Below are positions 8,081-17,762 of a stretch of 64,000 bases of DNA, in pieces. Origin of the DNA: Bog-159 sp963738345 (GTDB taxonomy: Bacteria; Acidobacteriota; Terriglobia; Bryobacterales; Bryobacteraceae); contig CAVTWI010000002.1 in the NCBI GenBank assembly GCA_963738345.1, positions 5,270,001-5,334,000 on the forward strand. The letters run 5' to 3'. Every line of letters begins with the position of its first letter. The first letter of the stretch is position 1. The position numbers and the translations under genes were made by a program. The notes under the pieces are model-generated. The model saw nothing but the letters and a program-made list of their open reading frames with translations. It was not told the DNA's origin and searched no databases.

Positions 8081-11000
8081 TTAGTTGTCGTCGTCGTCGT
8101 CCTTGTCAGGCGCAGCGTTGTTGAATTCGCTCGCCGGACGAACCTTCGCCTCACCGGGGAAGGGGCGCGTAAACCCGGTCGCTTCATACCAGGTCAGATG
8201 GTTGGCGGTATCCACGTCTTCGGAGTCGGGTTTGTGCTGTTTCCCAGCGAAGATCTCCGCCTTCTTCTGCATCCAGCCAGCCCGCAGAGCTTTAACCGCA
8301 GGGCTCTCGTTGGTGATGGATTGAGCCTTCACCGCGGGTGTCCCGGGGCACGCGGGGATGGGCTGAGTCGGGGTCTGTGTCACACCCGTGTTGAGCGCAA
8401 GCGCGTTCGGCACGTGTGTCCACGGCAGGAAGTTGGCCGGCGGCGGCGTGTTGATGAACAGCGTTCTCATCGGCGAGGCCACCAAGTCGAATTGGTTCAT
8501 GGGTGTCAGACCGAGGATTTGCTCGATCGTGCGGGTCATGTTGACCTGGGTATAGAAGGTGCTATCTTCGACAACTCCACCACCCTGGTCTGAGTTCACC
8601 TGCAGCACATAGGGACTGATCACATATCCCGGGCTGCGGTGGCCATCCACATGGTCTACGCCGTTTTGCGCGTCGTCTTCTTCGACGAAGATCGCCGAAG
8701 AGGACCAAATGGAACTGTGGCTGATGGCGTCCACATAGCGGCCGAGAGCCAAGTCATTATCGGCCTGCATGGCGGGCGCGGTGGGAGGGCCGCCGGTGTG
8801 GTCGGAGCTGATCCAAATGAACTCCAGCTGCGGCAGGGTACCTTTGTTCACATCGTTGGCGAAGTCCTGCGACCAGATGTCATAGCGGAATTGATCGGGA
8901 ATTCCCAAGTCGAACTGCGGGTAATTCTGGACAGTGTTATTGATCAGGTTCGGGAGCGGGGAATGCGAGGCGACCGTGCTGTAGTTATAAAGCTGCTTCT
9001 CGGCGCCGCACTCGTAAGCCAGTGTGTCGTTGTAGAAGTCGATCCATTCCGGCTCCGTGGTAGAACCCGTCGGTGTCAGGAACGTGTTGTATTCCACGTA
9101 TTCACCGTAATTCTTAAATGAGACGCCCGAGGCTGCCGCTTGGTCCCACAGGTGACCTTTCTTCTGGTAGGCGATCGCATCGCCGCCGTTCGAGGGATAG
9201 TCGCGCAGCCAATCCGGCGATTGAATGTCATCCGAGTAAGGAGCCATGGCTTGTACGATCCAGTTGTGGCCATCGGCTGACTGCCGGCTGGGATCGTAGA
9301 AGTTATCCAAAAGCGGGAAGCGCTGCACCAGCGCGTGCGCGTTCGGTGTTACAGGCGTACCGCCCGCCGCAGTGCCATCGCCGAAGACTGCCAGGGTGGG
9401 TTCGCCAATGCCGCCGGCTACATCGCCGAGTATCTGATCGTAGGTGCGATTCTCACGGATGATCACGAAAACGTGCTTGATCAACGAAGGCGAGCCGATC
9501 TTCGCCGGAATCGCCACCGGCTTGGCCTGCGGACTGCCACCTGAGGCAGACCCGATATTTTCCGCCAGATCCCAATGGTTGTTCTGGGAAACCTGCATCG
9601 TCATGGCCGACAAAGTCGCAGTTGGAACGGGGACGGGAACCATGCTCACGGTACCCAAGTCCTGGTGGGTGTTCAAGTCCGTTACGCCGTAATACGTCGC
9701 GTATGAATTCTCGGCCGTATTAACCGGAGGCGGCGCCACTGCGAAGCCCGTCGTACCGATACCCTTGTCATTGGCCACCAATAGCACACCGTCCGCAGTA
9801 TCCAGAACCACCGAGCTCGGCGCATAGCCAACCGGAATCATGCCCTCCACCTGGCCGGCGTTGATGTCAACCACGGCAACCGCATTAGCATTGTAAAGCG
9901 CGACATAGGCCGTGTGGTTCGCAGCATCCACGGCGATTGAGTTCGGTCCGGCGCCATAGGCCGCGGGTTGGCCCTGCACTTTAATCGGCAGTCCCAGGTT
10001 GATCGTCTTAAAAACAGTGTTGGTGGTCGTGTCGATCACCGAGATACTGTCACTATAAGTGTTGGCGACCAGTAGGTACTTGCCGTAAAGCGCCATGCCC
10101 GTTGGGTGTAGACCCACCGCGATGCTGCCGGTTTCATAAAACGTTGCCAGGTTCACGATCGAAACAGTGCCCGTGGCAGTAGCGCCTGTCGGATTCACCG
10201 CGACCACCGGAGTGCCGTTCGAATATCCCTGGAAATCCGAGGCTTTAGCGATTCGTCCAGCTTCGTTGGAGACGTAGGCAGTCTTGCCATCCGACGAGAT
10301 GATCACGCTATGCGGCACATTGCCGACGCGGACCTCAGGGCCCTCCACCGGAGTCGCTTGCGTCAGGTCGATCTTCGTCAGCGTATTGTTGTTGTCAAGC
10401 ACCGCGTACGCCGTCTTTCCATTTTGCGAAACGGCGATGCCGGTCGGATAGGAAGTGTATGTACCATCCGAAACCACCGACACCGTCTGCCCGCAGGGGA
10501 TCTCAATGCTACCGGTAGTTCCGGGAGGGCTGTTCGGGTAGCAGGTAACTGTGGTCAAGTAGCCGCCGGAATTGACGTCCAGCGCCGCACTGACTTGCAC
10601 GAAGTCCGAGAGCAGACCCGTCGTCGAGTTGACCGTAGCGATCGCCACGTAACCTGCCGGCGCTCCAAAGCCGCCGTCCTGGCTAAATAGCAGGCGTGAA
10701 CCATCTGGCGTATAGGTGATGCCGGTGGAACTGCCGCTCTTGTTGCCGAACGGACTGTAAGTCTGCAGCACAGCGCCAGTCTTCGTATTGAAAACGCTGA
10801 CGGACTGTGGGGCGCCCATCTGCAGCACCGCGGCGGTGTGTGTGCTGGTATTCGGATTCAGCGCTACAGCCTTGGCGCGCGTCGTGGTACCCAAATAAAC
10901 TTGCGTCCCCGCTGGCGTGATGATCTGGCCGTTACTGACCACCCAAGGCTCGGGCAAAGTAGACGGGTAGTTCGGGCCCTGGGGCCCGTTCTGGTTCTGG

Positions 11001-11131
11001 CCCAACTGGTAGGTCGGAAACGGCACGGATTGACCCAGCAGCGCCGGAACGCTCAGCCCCGTCGCCAGCAGCCCGGCGAGCAGGTGCCTTGGGTTTATCC
11101 AGGGTCGATTGCGAGAATTCTTCTGGTACAT
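8081..11131 (-). CDS. Secreted YVTN beta-propeller / phosphoesterase family protein (paralogue 2)
   Basis: 1016 residues, the same architecture as the protein at 3318-6191 and clearly its paralogue. It has a signal peptide (HLLAGLLATGLSVPALLG), a YVTN propeller at about 60-530, and a phosphoesterase domain at about 560-930 with IKHVFVIIRENRTYDQILG, SRQSADGHNWIVQAMAPYSD and EEDDAQNGVDHVDGHRSPG. It also ends FNNAAPDKDDDDDN, an acidic tail shared with paralogue 1. It differs by insertions in the propeller and a longer tail region with CPGTPAVK. It probably acts outside the cytoplasmic membrane on phosphate esters (inference). The ribosome site AAGAGGAG precedes the ATG, and a promoter-like TATACT lies 77-82 bases upstream of the ATG next to a tandem 11-bp repeat. 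A terminator follows. Confidence 0.88.
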   Translation of the reverse strand: MYQKNSRNRPWINPRHLLAGLLATGLSVPALLGQSVPFPTYQLGQNQNGPQGPNYPSTLPEPWVVSNGQIITPAGTQVYLGTTTRAKAVALNPNTSTHTAAVLQMGAPQSVSVFNTKTGAVLQTYSPFGNKSGSSTGITYTPDGSRLLFSQDGGFGAPAGYVAIATVNSTTGLLSDFVQVSAALDVNSGGYLTTVTCYPNSPPGTTGSIEIPCGQTVSVVSDGTYTSYPTGIAVSQNGKTAYAVLDNNNTLTKIDLTQATPVEGPEVRVGNVPHSVIISSDGKTAYVSNEAGRIAKASDFQGYSNGTPVVAVNPTGATATGTVSIVNLATFYETGSIAVGLHPTGMALYGKYLLVANTYSDSISVIDTTTNTVFKTINLGLPIKVQGQPAAYGAGPNSIAVDAANHTAYVALYNANAVAVVDINAGQVEGMIPVGYAPSSVVLDTADGVLLVANDKGIGTTGFAVAPPPVNTAENSYATYYGVTDLNTHQDLGTVSMVPVPVPTATLSAMTMQVSQNNHWDLAENIGSASGGSPQAKPVAIPAKIGSPSLIKHVFVIIRENRTYDQILGDVAGGIGEPTLAVFGDGTAAGGTPVTPNAHALVQRFPLLDNFYDPSRQSADGHNWIVQAMAPYSDDIQSPDWLRDYPSNGGDAIAYQKKGHLWDQAAASGVSFKNYGEYVEYNTFLTPTGSTTEPEWIDFYNDTLAYECGAEKQLYNYSTVASHSPLPNLINNTVQNYPQFDLGIPDQFRYDIWSQDFANDVNKGTLPQLEFIWISSDHTGGPPTAPAMQADNDLALGRYVDAISHSSIWSSSAIFVEEDDAQNGVDHVDGHRSPGYVISPYVLQVNSDQGGGVVEDSTFYTQVNMTRTIEQILGLTPMNQFDLVASPMRTLFINTPPPANFLPWTHVPNALALNTGVTQTPTQPIPACPGTPAVKAQSITNESPAVKALRAGWMQKKAEIFAGKQHKPDSEDVDTANHLTWYEATGFTRPFPGEAKVRPASEFNNAAPDKDDDDDN

Positions 11132-11207
11132 GAATAGTTTCTCCTCTTATACTCTTCTATTGCAAGACGTGTCGCTGCGTGAGTACCGCAGCCACGACTT
11201 AGTGGTA

Positions 11208-11261
11208 GTATAAGCACGCGGAATTGACGCCAGCATGACGCCAGAATTACGAATTCGTAAT
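11208..11261 (-). promoter_or_regulatory. Promoter region with tandem 11-bp repeat and 16-bp palindrome
   Basis: On the plus strand TGACGCCAGCA and TGACGCCAGAA lie in direct tandem (11225-11246), followed by the perfect palindrome ATTACGAATTCGTAAT (11246-11261). Read in the gene's direction, a -10-like TATACT lies at 11213-11208, about 11 bases after the repeats, with no good -35. Activator-dependent promoters with an 11-bp repeat period (PhoB-type boxes) have this layout. The assignment to any regulator is inference. Confidence 0.5.
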
Positions 11262-11269
11262 CTGCGGTG

Positions 11270-11725
11270 CTACTTTACCGGCGAGCCGTCTTCGGCAACG
11301 TGCACATGCGCGTGCTTTCCACTCGCGAGTGTAAGTTCGCCTTCGTAATACATGGTCGACCCATTAGTGACTTTCTCAATCTTACGAAGTTTGCCGTCGC
11401 CTACAGCTTTCAGGATCGCTTCGACCGCCGCCCGAGGGACAGTTTCCATGGCCACTTCCTCTTCCACTTCCACAGTCTTGCCTTCGGCGTCGAAAGTGAC
11501 GTAGCGCGTTTTGCCATGCAAATCTGTTTCCATTTTGTAACTGGGCGTGCCCGGTTCGCCGCCGGCGAAAAGCGCCAGCAACTTCGCGTTTTGCAATTCC
11601 TGCTTTACGCTTACCTGCACGGCCGGCGGCAGATCCTCCATCACTACCCGTTTGCCTCTTTCGGCTGCGCTGCTATCTAAAGCCAAAAACCACGATGCCA
11701 GTAGTAACGCAATTGTCTTATTCAT
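11270..11725 (-). CDS. Secreted PepSY-like small protein
   Basis: 151 residues. A signal peptide (IALLLASWFLALDSSAAE) is followed by about 125 residues with two repeats of a PepSY-like pattern: LPPAVQVSVKQEL...YKMETDLHGKTRYVTFDAEGK, then VPRAAVEAILKAVGDGKLRKI...YYEGELTLASGKHAHVHV. Such domains occur in periplasmic inhibitor-like or ligand-binding proteins of unknown function. It is transcribed away from the receptor gene at 11888. No catalytic residues are visible. Confidence 0.65.
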   Translation of the reverse strand: MNKTIALLLASWFLALDSSAAERGKRVVMEDLPPAVQVSVKQELQNAKLLALFAGGEPGTPSYKMETDLHGKTRYVTFDAEGKTVEVEEEVAMETVPRAAVEAILKAVGDGKLRKIEKVTNGSTMYYEGELTLASGKHAHVHVAEDGSPVK

Positions 11726-11887
11726 TGAAGGTGTCCTTGTTCAATCCGATCCCTCCAGAATTATACCCGCCCATGACCGCGCTGCAGGAAATTTACAAGC
11801 TACGACTCAAAATTTCACGCGCGCGCGCCTCTGTCATCAGCACGTGACATTGGGCAGGTAAGATTTTGAATTCGGAGCCTATCCTCA

Positions 11888-14854
11888 ATGAAACCGTCTT
11901 ATCTTATGGTGTTTCTGCTGGCGTTGTCCGGCGCCCTTCATGCTCAAGTCGCACGAACCGCTCTTAACGGAACTGTAACTGATCCGCAACGCAAACCCGT
12001 GCCGTCCGCTAAGGTCACCGCGATTAACTTAGCAACCAGCCTCAAAAGAGAAGTTGAGACAGGGGTTGAGGGCACTTACCAGCTAGCCGATCTGGAGGCA
12101 GGGAATTACCTGATTGAGATTGAAAAGACGGGATTCGGCACAGTTAACGTCCAGAATGTGGCATTGGAGGTCGGCCAAACTCGTACGCTGGATGCGAAGC
12201 TAGGCTGGCGGAGCGGAACGAACAAGTGAACGTTACCGAGGCAATGTTCCAGCTAGACCGGGTGGACGCCACGATGGGTGCGCCCATTGAACAGCAGCAG
12301 GTGGAGGAACTGCCGATCAATGGGCGGAACTGGTCGACGCTGACGTCGCTGGTTCCTGGCGCGGTGGATACCGGCGCGGGCGATCAGCGGACCATTCGCT
12401 TCGCAGGCCACGGTCTTGACGACAACAATCTAACCATGGACGGCGTGGATGCGACCGCGGTATTCAATCAGATGCAGCGCGAGTATGTCCGGCTCACGAT
12501 TCCCCTGGACGCAATCGACCAGTTCGACGTGAAGGACCAGACCTTCGGAGCGGATGTGGAAGGCGGCACGTCGGGCGCTCAGGTTGCGGTGGTGTCGCCT
12601 TCCGGCACAAATATTTTCCATGGGAACGCTTTCGATTATTTCCGCGACGATGCCTTGGAAGCGCGCACACCGTTCAATGGGCCTTCTCCTAATCCATTTC
12701 TGCTGAATCAGTTCGGAGGAGCTTTCGGTGGTCCCATCATCCGCAATAAACTGTTCTTCTATGCGGCTTACGAGGGGTTGCGGCAGCGCCTGGATGGAAC
12801 CCAGATCGGTCTGGTGCCCAGCCCCAGCTTCGTCGCCCAGATCGGCACTACGTCTCCCGCTCTGCTGCCGATCGTGCAGGCCTATCCCGCCGGGACGTCG
12901 CCGACTTCCAATCCCAATGTATGGAACTATAACGCGCTCGGACGCCAAGTCGACAACGAAGACTCGGGAATGGTCCGGCTCGATTATCACTATTCCGACC
13001 GAACGACTGCTTTCGTGCGCTTCAATACCGACCAGGCCGTCGAGACGAGCCCAACGGGCCAGTTGATCGCCAAAACGCTGTGGGACACGAAGTTCAACAA
13101 CGGTGTCTTCGAACTCCTCCATGTCTTCTCGCCGAAGGTTGGTGAACGAATTCAAGTTCGGAATCGACCAGGACTTCTATCACAGCGGTACGGTGTCGCC
13201 CGTGCCTTATACGTTCAGCGTCTCCGGGTTCAGCTCCCTCGCGGGAAGCACTACTTCCGACAATCCTTCGAAGTGCATCAGCTTCCTGGACGACATCTCG
13301 TGGTCAAAAGGAACTCACACGCTGAAATTCGGCGTCGAGATAAAGAGTGGTTTTCCTAAACCAGGGCACGTCGAGCCAGCGGAAGCCTGACTTACACATC
13401 TACAACGAACTTTTTAAACAACGCCGCCGGCACCGCCGCCTACACGGCGTTGCTTCCCCTGGTAAGGCAGCGTAAGACCGAGTACTGGGCCTATGCGGAG
13501 GACGAGTGGAAAGTGCTCCCCAATCTGACTATAAATGCGGGCGTTCGCTACAACTTCTTCAATGCGCTGCACGCCATCAGACAACGATGCGGTACCTTTC
13601 GATTTTGCTACTTGCGGCGGTTTCTGCCCGCGGACCGATTCATTTTTCAATCCACGCTATGACGATATGGACCCGCGAATCGGCATCGCGTGGTCGCACC
13701 GGGACACGGTCGTCAGGGTGGGCGGCGGCATCTACCACACCGATGGCCAGCTCGACGATCAGGATCTTGCCAATCTCCAATACCGTCGACCGTTACTCGT
13801 TCAAAAACACTGCGTTTCCCGGTTTGTCATATCCTCTGAACCCATTCCTGTCTTATGCGATGAGCGGAGGCCTCGGAGTGGTTTCGCCCCGCGATCTTGA
13901 TCGCAATCGGAAGGATGACTACGTTGCTGCCTGGACGGTGTCGCTGCAGCAATCACTCCCCGAGAAATTGGTCGCCACGCTGAGCTACTTGGGCAACAAG
14001 GGGACCGACGTTCTGACTACAACCTACACGAATCTCGCCGTCCCTCCGACTAACCGGTGCCATATCCTGCCTTCGGGGTGGTGTCCTGGCGCGGCGATGT
14101 CGGCAACAGCACTTTCGAGGCGATGCAGTTTAATCTGCGGCGCGTATTCCAGAACGGTTTCCTGCTTTCTTCGAACTACATGTGGTCGCATTCCATCAAC
14201 GACGGCAGTATCGGCGGCGGGGATTCGGATACTCCGCAGGACTCCTTTTGCCGCTCCTGCGATAAAGCCAGCAGCGACTTCGATGTGCGTCAGTTACTTC
14301 AATGTTTCCGTCGTTTATGCGTTGCCGTTCGGCGGAGGGCAATTCGGCCGGAGCTGGCCGCACGCTGTTGCGGTAATTGGGAAGTCAGCGCGATCGGTAC
14401 GGCTCAAACCGGGTTACCGGTTAATATCACGGTGGATCGGACCAATGCTTCGGTGCCGGGGTTGTACGCCGTAAGCGGCTCTGAGCGCCCCGACTACGTT
14501 CCCGGAGTCTCGTTGACTCCGGCTGGGGGATCGACGCCAATCGACTGGATCAATCTCGCGGCATTCGCCACACCGGCTAGCGGGACATTCGGCAATCTGG
14601 GCCGCAATGCTTTCCGCGCCCCTGGCATAGCGCAGCTCGACTTGGGCGTGTCTAAGTTCATTTCAATCACTGAAGGCGTCAGTGTCCGTCTACGCGGCGA
14701 TTTATTCAACGTCGGGAACCGCGCTCAATACGGCGCACCAAACGCCGATATTTCACAGTCCAACTTCGGAGTTATCACGACTACGATCAGCAACTACGCG
14801 ACGGGCCGCGGAACGCCGCGTGAGCTACAAATCTCGGCGAAGATCGTTTTTTAG
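11888..14854 (+). pseudogene. Oar-like TonB-dependent receptor, broken by multiple frameshifts
   Basis: A signal peptide (YLMVFLLALSGALHAQ) and a carboxypeptidase-regulatory domain (LNGTVTDPQRKPVPSAKVTA) start the gene. A plug region with VEELPINGRNWSTLTSLVPG follows, then a long outer-membrane barrel ending in ISAKIVF, whose last residue is Phe as in barrels. Coding continuity moves through all three frames at least eight times (about 12205, 13137, 13350, 13375, 13570, 13790, 14055, 14290, 14370). At about 12205 an expected GGCGTGG reads GGCTGG, and at 13137 AAG reads AAGG. No block of the family is missing, so the full protein (about 980 residues) can be pieced together. This suggests indel errors or very recent decay. 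It would be an outer-membrane transporter or surface protein. Confidence 0.85.
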
Positions 14855-14869
14855 GCGATCCGTCGCGCC

Positions 14870-16543
14870 TCAGCGCGGCTCCGCTATCTTCAAGAATTGG
14901 TCCGCTGCCAAGTTGCTCAACTTCTGTACCGCACCCCTGGGCCATCGAATCTCCGCCGAGGCGACCCGGGTCTCACCGCCAAGTCCGAAATATACGCGCT
15001 TGTCGCTCGATGACATCAGCCCCACACTGACAGACACGCGATTATATAAAGTCCGGCCCGACGCGGTAGTCAGTTTAACAGTTGCCCCAATAGCATCCCG
15101 GCCGCTCGCCGTCCCCGTCAGCGAGAGTGCCAGCCAGTGGTTGCCATTGTCCGCCGAATTCATCAGAATGCGCGGCGGTTCGTTCAGCGAAGTCACTACG
15201 ATATCGGGGAAACCGTCGTTATTCAAATCGCCGATGGCCGCGCCGCGCTGATAACCCCGGCGCAGAAAGTCCTTCCCCATAGCATCGGAAACGTCCTCGA
15301 AATGTTTGCCGTCCGTGTTCCGAAACATCGTGTCGTGCTGGCGGCCCGCGGGCGTGATGTTCTCGATATCCCCATTGGCCGAGTACAAATCCTTCCAGCC
15401 GTCATTGTCGTAATCCACAAAAGCCAGGCTCCAACCGGAGAACGGAGCGCTCAACTGCCGCAATCCGCTCTGCAAAGAAACATACTGAAAAACATCGCCG
15501 CGATTGCGGAACAGCCCCCACACCTGGCCCATCAGGTTGTTATAAACAATGTCCACGCGCCCATCGTTGTCGTAATCCTGCGCGTCACTGCCCATCGACG
15601 AAACGGCCTTCGAACTGTCGTCGTATGCCACGCCGAAGGGCAGGGCCTGGTCTTCGAAAGTACCGTCGCCTTTATTGATCAATAGCGAATTCGCCTCCGT
15701 ATCGTTGGCGATGAAGACGTCGGGCCAGCCGTCGCCGTTAAAATCCGCAATCGAAATCCCCATTCCTTTGCCAGGGGCGCGGCCGAAGCCCGACTGCTCG
15801 GTCACGTCCGCAAACTTGCCATGGCCCAGATTGTGATACAAGCGCGGCGGCACGTTGGGCGAGTACAGGCGCGGATCGCAATAATATTCCACGCCCTCAG
15901 CGGTACAGCGCGGATCAGTTTGCGGATTCCAAATGGTATAGTTGGCCACTACCAGGTCAAGCAAACCGTCGTGATCGTAATCGAACCACGCCGCCCCAAC
16001 ACTCACCGTATTGGCGGGCTTGCCGCCGATCCCGGATTCCCGTGTGACATCGGTAAACGTGCCGTTCCCGTTATTGTGATACAGGGCGTTGCGCCCGGCG
16101 CTGCACACAAACAAGTCTTCGTAGCCATCATTGTCGAAGTCGCCCACCGCCACGCCAAAGTTATAGTCGAGATCCGCGCCCGTAAGTCCGGCTTTGCGCG
16201 TTACATCCTCGAATTCGCCGTTTCCTTTATTGCGCAGCAGACAGTTATAAAATGCGGCGCCGGTCTTCTTCAGTTCGGGAAGCTTGGCGCCGTTGGTGAA
16301 GAAGATATCCAGCTTGCCGTCGTTATCGAAATCGAACACCGCCACGCCGCCCGCCAGGGGTTGCGGAAAATACTTACGCGGCGAAAGATCGTTGTTTGTT
16401 ACATAGGCGAACTTCGATCGCGGGGCCACGTCGGTGAAATGCGGGCGCGGGTGCGCGCCGGCGGGAGCCTGCGGGGATTGAAAGGCGATCGCGGCGGTCC
16501 ACGCCAGCGCCGCCACCGCCACACAGAATACCGCCTTGGTCAT
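14870..16543 (-). CDS. CRTAC1-family protein with FG-GAP/VCBS repeats and ASPIC/UnbV domain
   Basis: 557 residues. A signal peptide (VFCVAVAALAWTAAIAFQ) is followed by about seven FG-GAP/VCBS blades with calcium-binding DxDxDG-type loops (FDFDNDGKLDIFFTNGA; DYDHDGLLDLVVANYT; DFNGDGWPDVFIANDTEAN; DLNNDGFPDIVVTSLNEPP). The C-terminal ~90 residues, with GRDAIGATVKL, SSDKRVYFGLGG and IRWPRGAVQKL, are the ASPIC/UnbV domain. The protein is probably an extracytoplasmic beta-propeller of unknown ligand. Its ATG follows the TAA of the upstream TPR gene with no gap, so the two form an operon. Such pairs are frequent in Acidobacteria and Planctomycetes (family knowledge). Confidence 0.9.
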   Translation of the reverse strand: MTKAVFCVAVAALAWTAAIAFQSPQAPAGAHPRPHFTDVAPRSKFAYVTNNDLSPRKYFPQPLAGGVAVFDFDNDGKLDIFFTNGAKLPELKKTGAAFYNCLLRNKGNGEFEDVTRKAGLTGADLDYNFGVAVGDFDNDGYEDLFVCSAGRNALYHNNGNGTFTDVTRESGIGGKPANTVSVGAAWFDYDHDGLLDLVVANYTIWNPQTDPRCTAEGVEYYCDPRLYSPNVPPRLYHNLGHGKFADVTEQSGFGRAPGKGMGISIADFNGDGWPDVFIANDTEANSLLINKGDGTFEDQALPFGVAYDDSSKAVSSMGSDAQDYDNDGRVDIVYNNLMGQVWGLFRNRGDVFQYVSLQSGLRQLSAPFSGWSLAFVDYDNDGWKDLYSANGDIENITPAGRQHDTMFRNTDGKHFEDVSDAMGKDFLRRGYQRGAAIGDLNNDGFPDIVVTSLNEPPRILMNSADNGNHWLALSLTGTASGRDAIGATVKLTTASGRTLYNRVSVSVGLMSSSDKRVYFGLGGETRVASAEIRWPRGAVQKLSNLAADQFLKIAEPR

Positions 16544-17497
16544 TTATTTATGCGTATCGTCCGCGCCGGAAATATTCTTGTGCAGCGCTTTGGTGTTGGC
16601 GTTGATCTTATCAGCGGCGCTCTTCTGCAGCGCAAATTCGCGCGCGGCATCCTCTTTGCGGCCCATGCGTTGATAGGCCGTGGCCAGCGAAAGATGCACC
16701 GTCGGATTGTCCGGCGCCAGGCGCGCCGCCTTTTCCAGCGGATCGATCGCTTCCGCATTCTTGCCGGCATCAAGCAACTCGCGCCCTAGGGCGAACTGCG
16801 CCTCCGCGAAATCCGGCGCCAGTTTGATCGCCGCGGCATACTGCTCGATGGCTTCCCCGCCCTTGTCCTGCCGCCGCAAGATCTCGCCGATATAGTAGTG
16901 CGCGCCGGCATTGCCCGGGTCGATCTTCGATTCCTCTTCGAACTCCTTGCGTGCCTCGGCCAGTCTCCCCGGAGTAGTATTTTCCAGCAGCAACCCGCCG
17001 ATGCGGTAATGAATGCCGGGCGTGCCCGGTTCCCGCTGCAACAGCACCCGATACTCGCCGATAGCTTTCCCCGGATCGCCTGCCTTCTCGAAATTCTCGG
17101 CGTTGAGCCGAAGCACTTCTTTCGAATCGGGCGCCACCTGCATCAGTTGCTGTGAGTTTCGATAGGCCAGGTCCGAGTACATGTGCACGGCCAGAAACAA
17201 AATGTCCGGATCGCTCGGGAATCTTTCCTGTAACTGCGAAAGAAAGCTGCCTGCCTCGGCCTGGTGGTTCAGCAGCATCGCGCAACGCACCCCGAACTTG
17301 CCTGTAAGCCGCTGTGTGTCGCGATCGGGCGACTGCGTAGAAGCGTCTTTCAGCAGCGGAATCGCTTCGGCACAACGCCCTGCCACGGCCAAATTGACGG
17401 CCCGATCGGCGAGTGAAGCCTGCTCTTGGGCCGGGGCCGCGCTACCCGTCAGAACTACGGCAAAATATATAATTGCCGGTATGCCATGTAGTCGCAT
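16544..17497 (-). CDS. Exported TPR protein paired with the CRTAC1 protein
   Basis: I place the start at ATG 17497, giving 317 residues, because this start yields a signal peptide (IPAIIYFAVVLTGSAAPAQ); the reading frame is open further upstream but without family character. The body is a series of TPR helices: AVNLAVAGRCAEAIPLLKDA, IGEYRVLLQREPGTPGIHYR, AHYYIGEILRRQDKGGEAIE, PLEKAARLAPDNPTVHLSLA. It ends in TAA, directly followed by the ATG of the CRTAC1 gene, so the two products are probably made together and may interact in the periplasm (inference). Confidence 0.85.
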   Translation of the reverse strand: MRLHGIPAIIYFAVVLTGSAAPAQEQASLADRAVNLAVAGRCAEAIPLLKDASTQSPDRDTQRLTGKFGVRCAMLLNHQAEAGSFLSQLQERFPSDPDILFLAVHMYSDLAYRNSQQLMQVAPDSKEVLRLNAENFEKAGDPGKAIGEYRVLLQREPGTPGIHYRIGGLLLENTTPGRLAEARKEFEEESKIDPGNAGAHYYIGEILRRQDKGGEAIEQYAAAIKLAPDFAEAQFALGRELLDAGKNAEAIDPLEKAARLAPDNPTVHLSLATAYQRMGRKEDAAREFALQKSAADKINANTKALHKNISGADDTHK

Positions 17498-17515
17498 CCG
17501 TGCTCTACATCTTAG

Positions 17516-17762
17516 CAAGGCGAGCGTAACGCGGATGACACGCGTACACTGCTCGAAACCTGCTTCTCGCAAGGCGCCCGGGCCGCGCTGCTCTATCCCG
17601 AAAACCTTACCGCGAATTTCTTCGACCTCAGTTCCAGCGAGGCCGGCGCCATTCTCCAAAAGCTCCGCACATACAGCGTGCGCCTGGCAGTGGTCTGCAC
17701 TCCCGGAGGCGCGCGCTTCGCAGGCCGCGCGGGATTGCTTGGAAATTCCGCTCGACGATTAA
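17516..17762 (+). pseudogene. DUF4180-like gene remnant
   Basis: A start-less plus-strand frame gives RAALLYPENLTANFFDLSSS, then EAGAILQKLRTYSVRLAVVC, which matches my recollection of the core of small DUF4180 proteins (…NLxPxFFDLxxGxAGxxLQKxxNYRxRLAvv). After GGARF the frame drifts. The typical end, AARDCLEIPLDD followed by TAA (17760-17762), appears in another frame, so about 30 middle residues are lost. There is no start codon after the in-frame TAG at 17513. The remnant sits between the TPR gene and the GH172 gene and overlaps the latter's stop. The function of the family is unknown. Confidence 0.6.
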
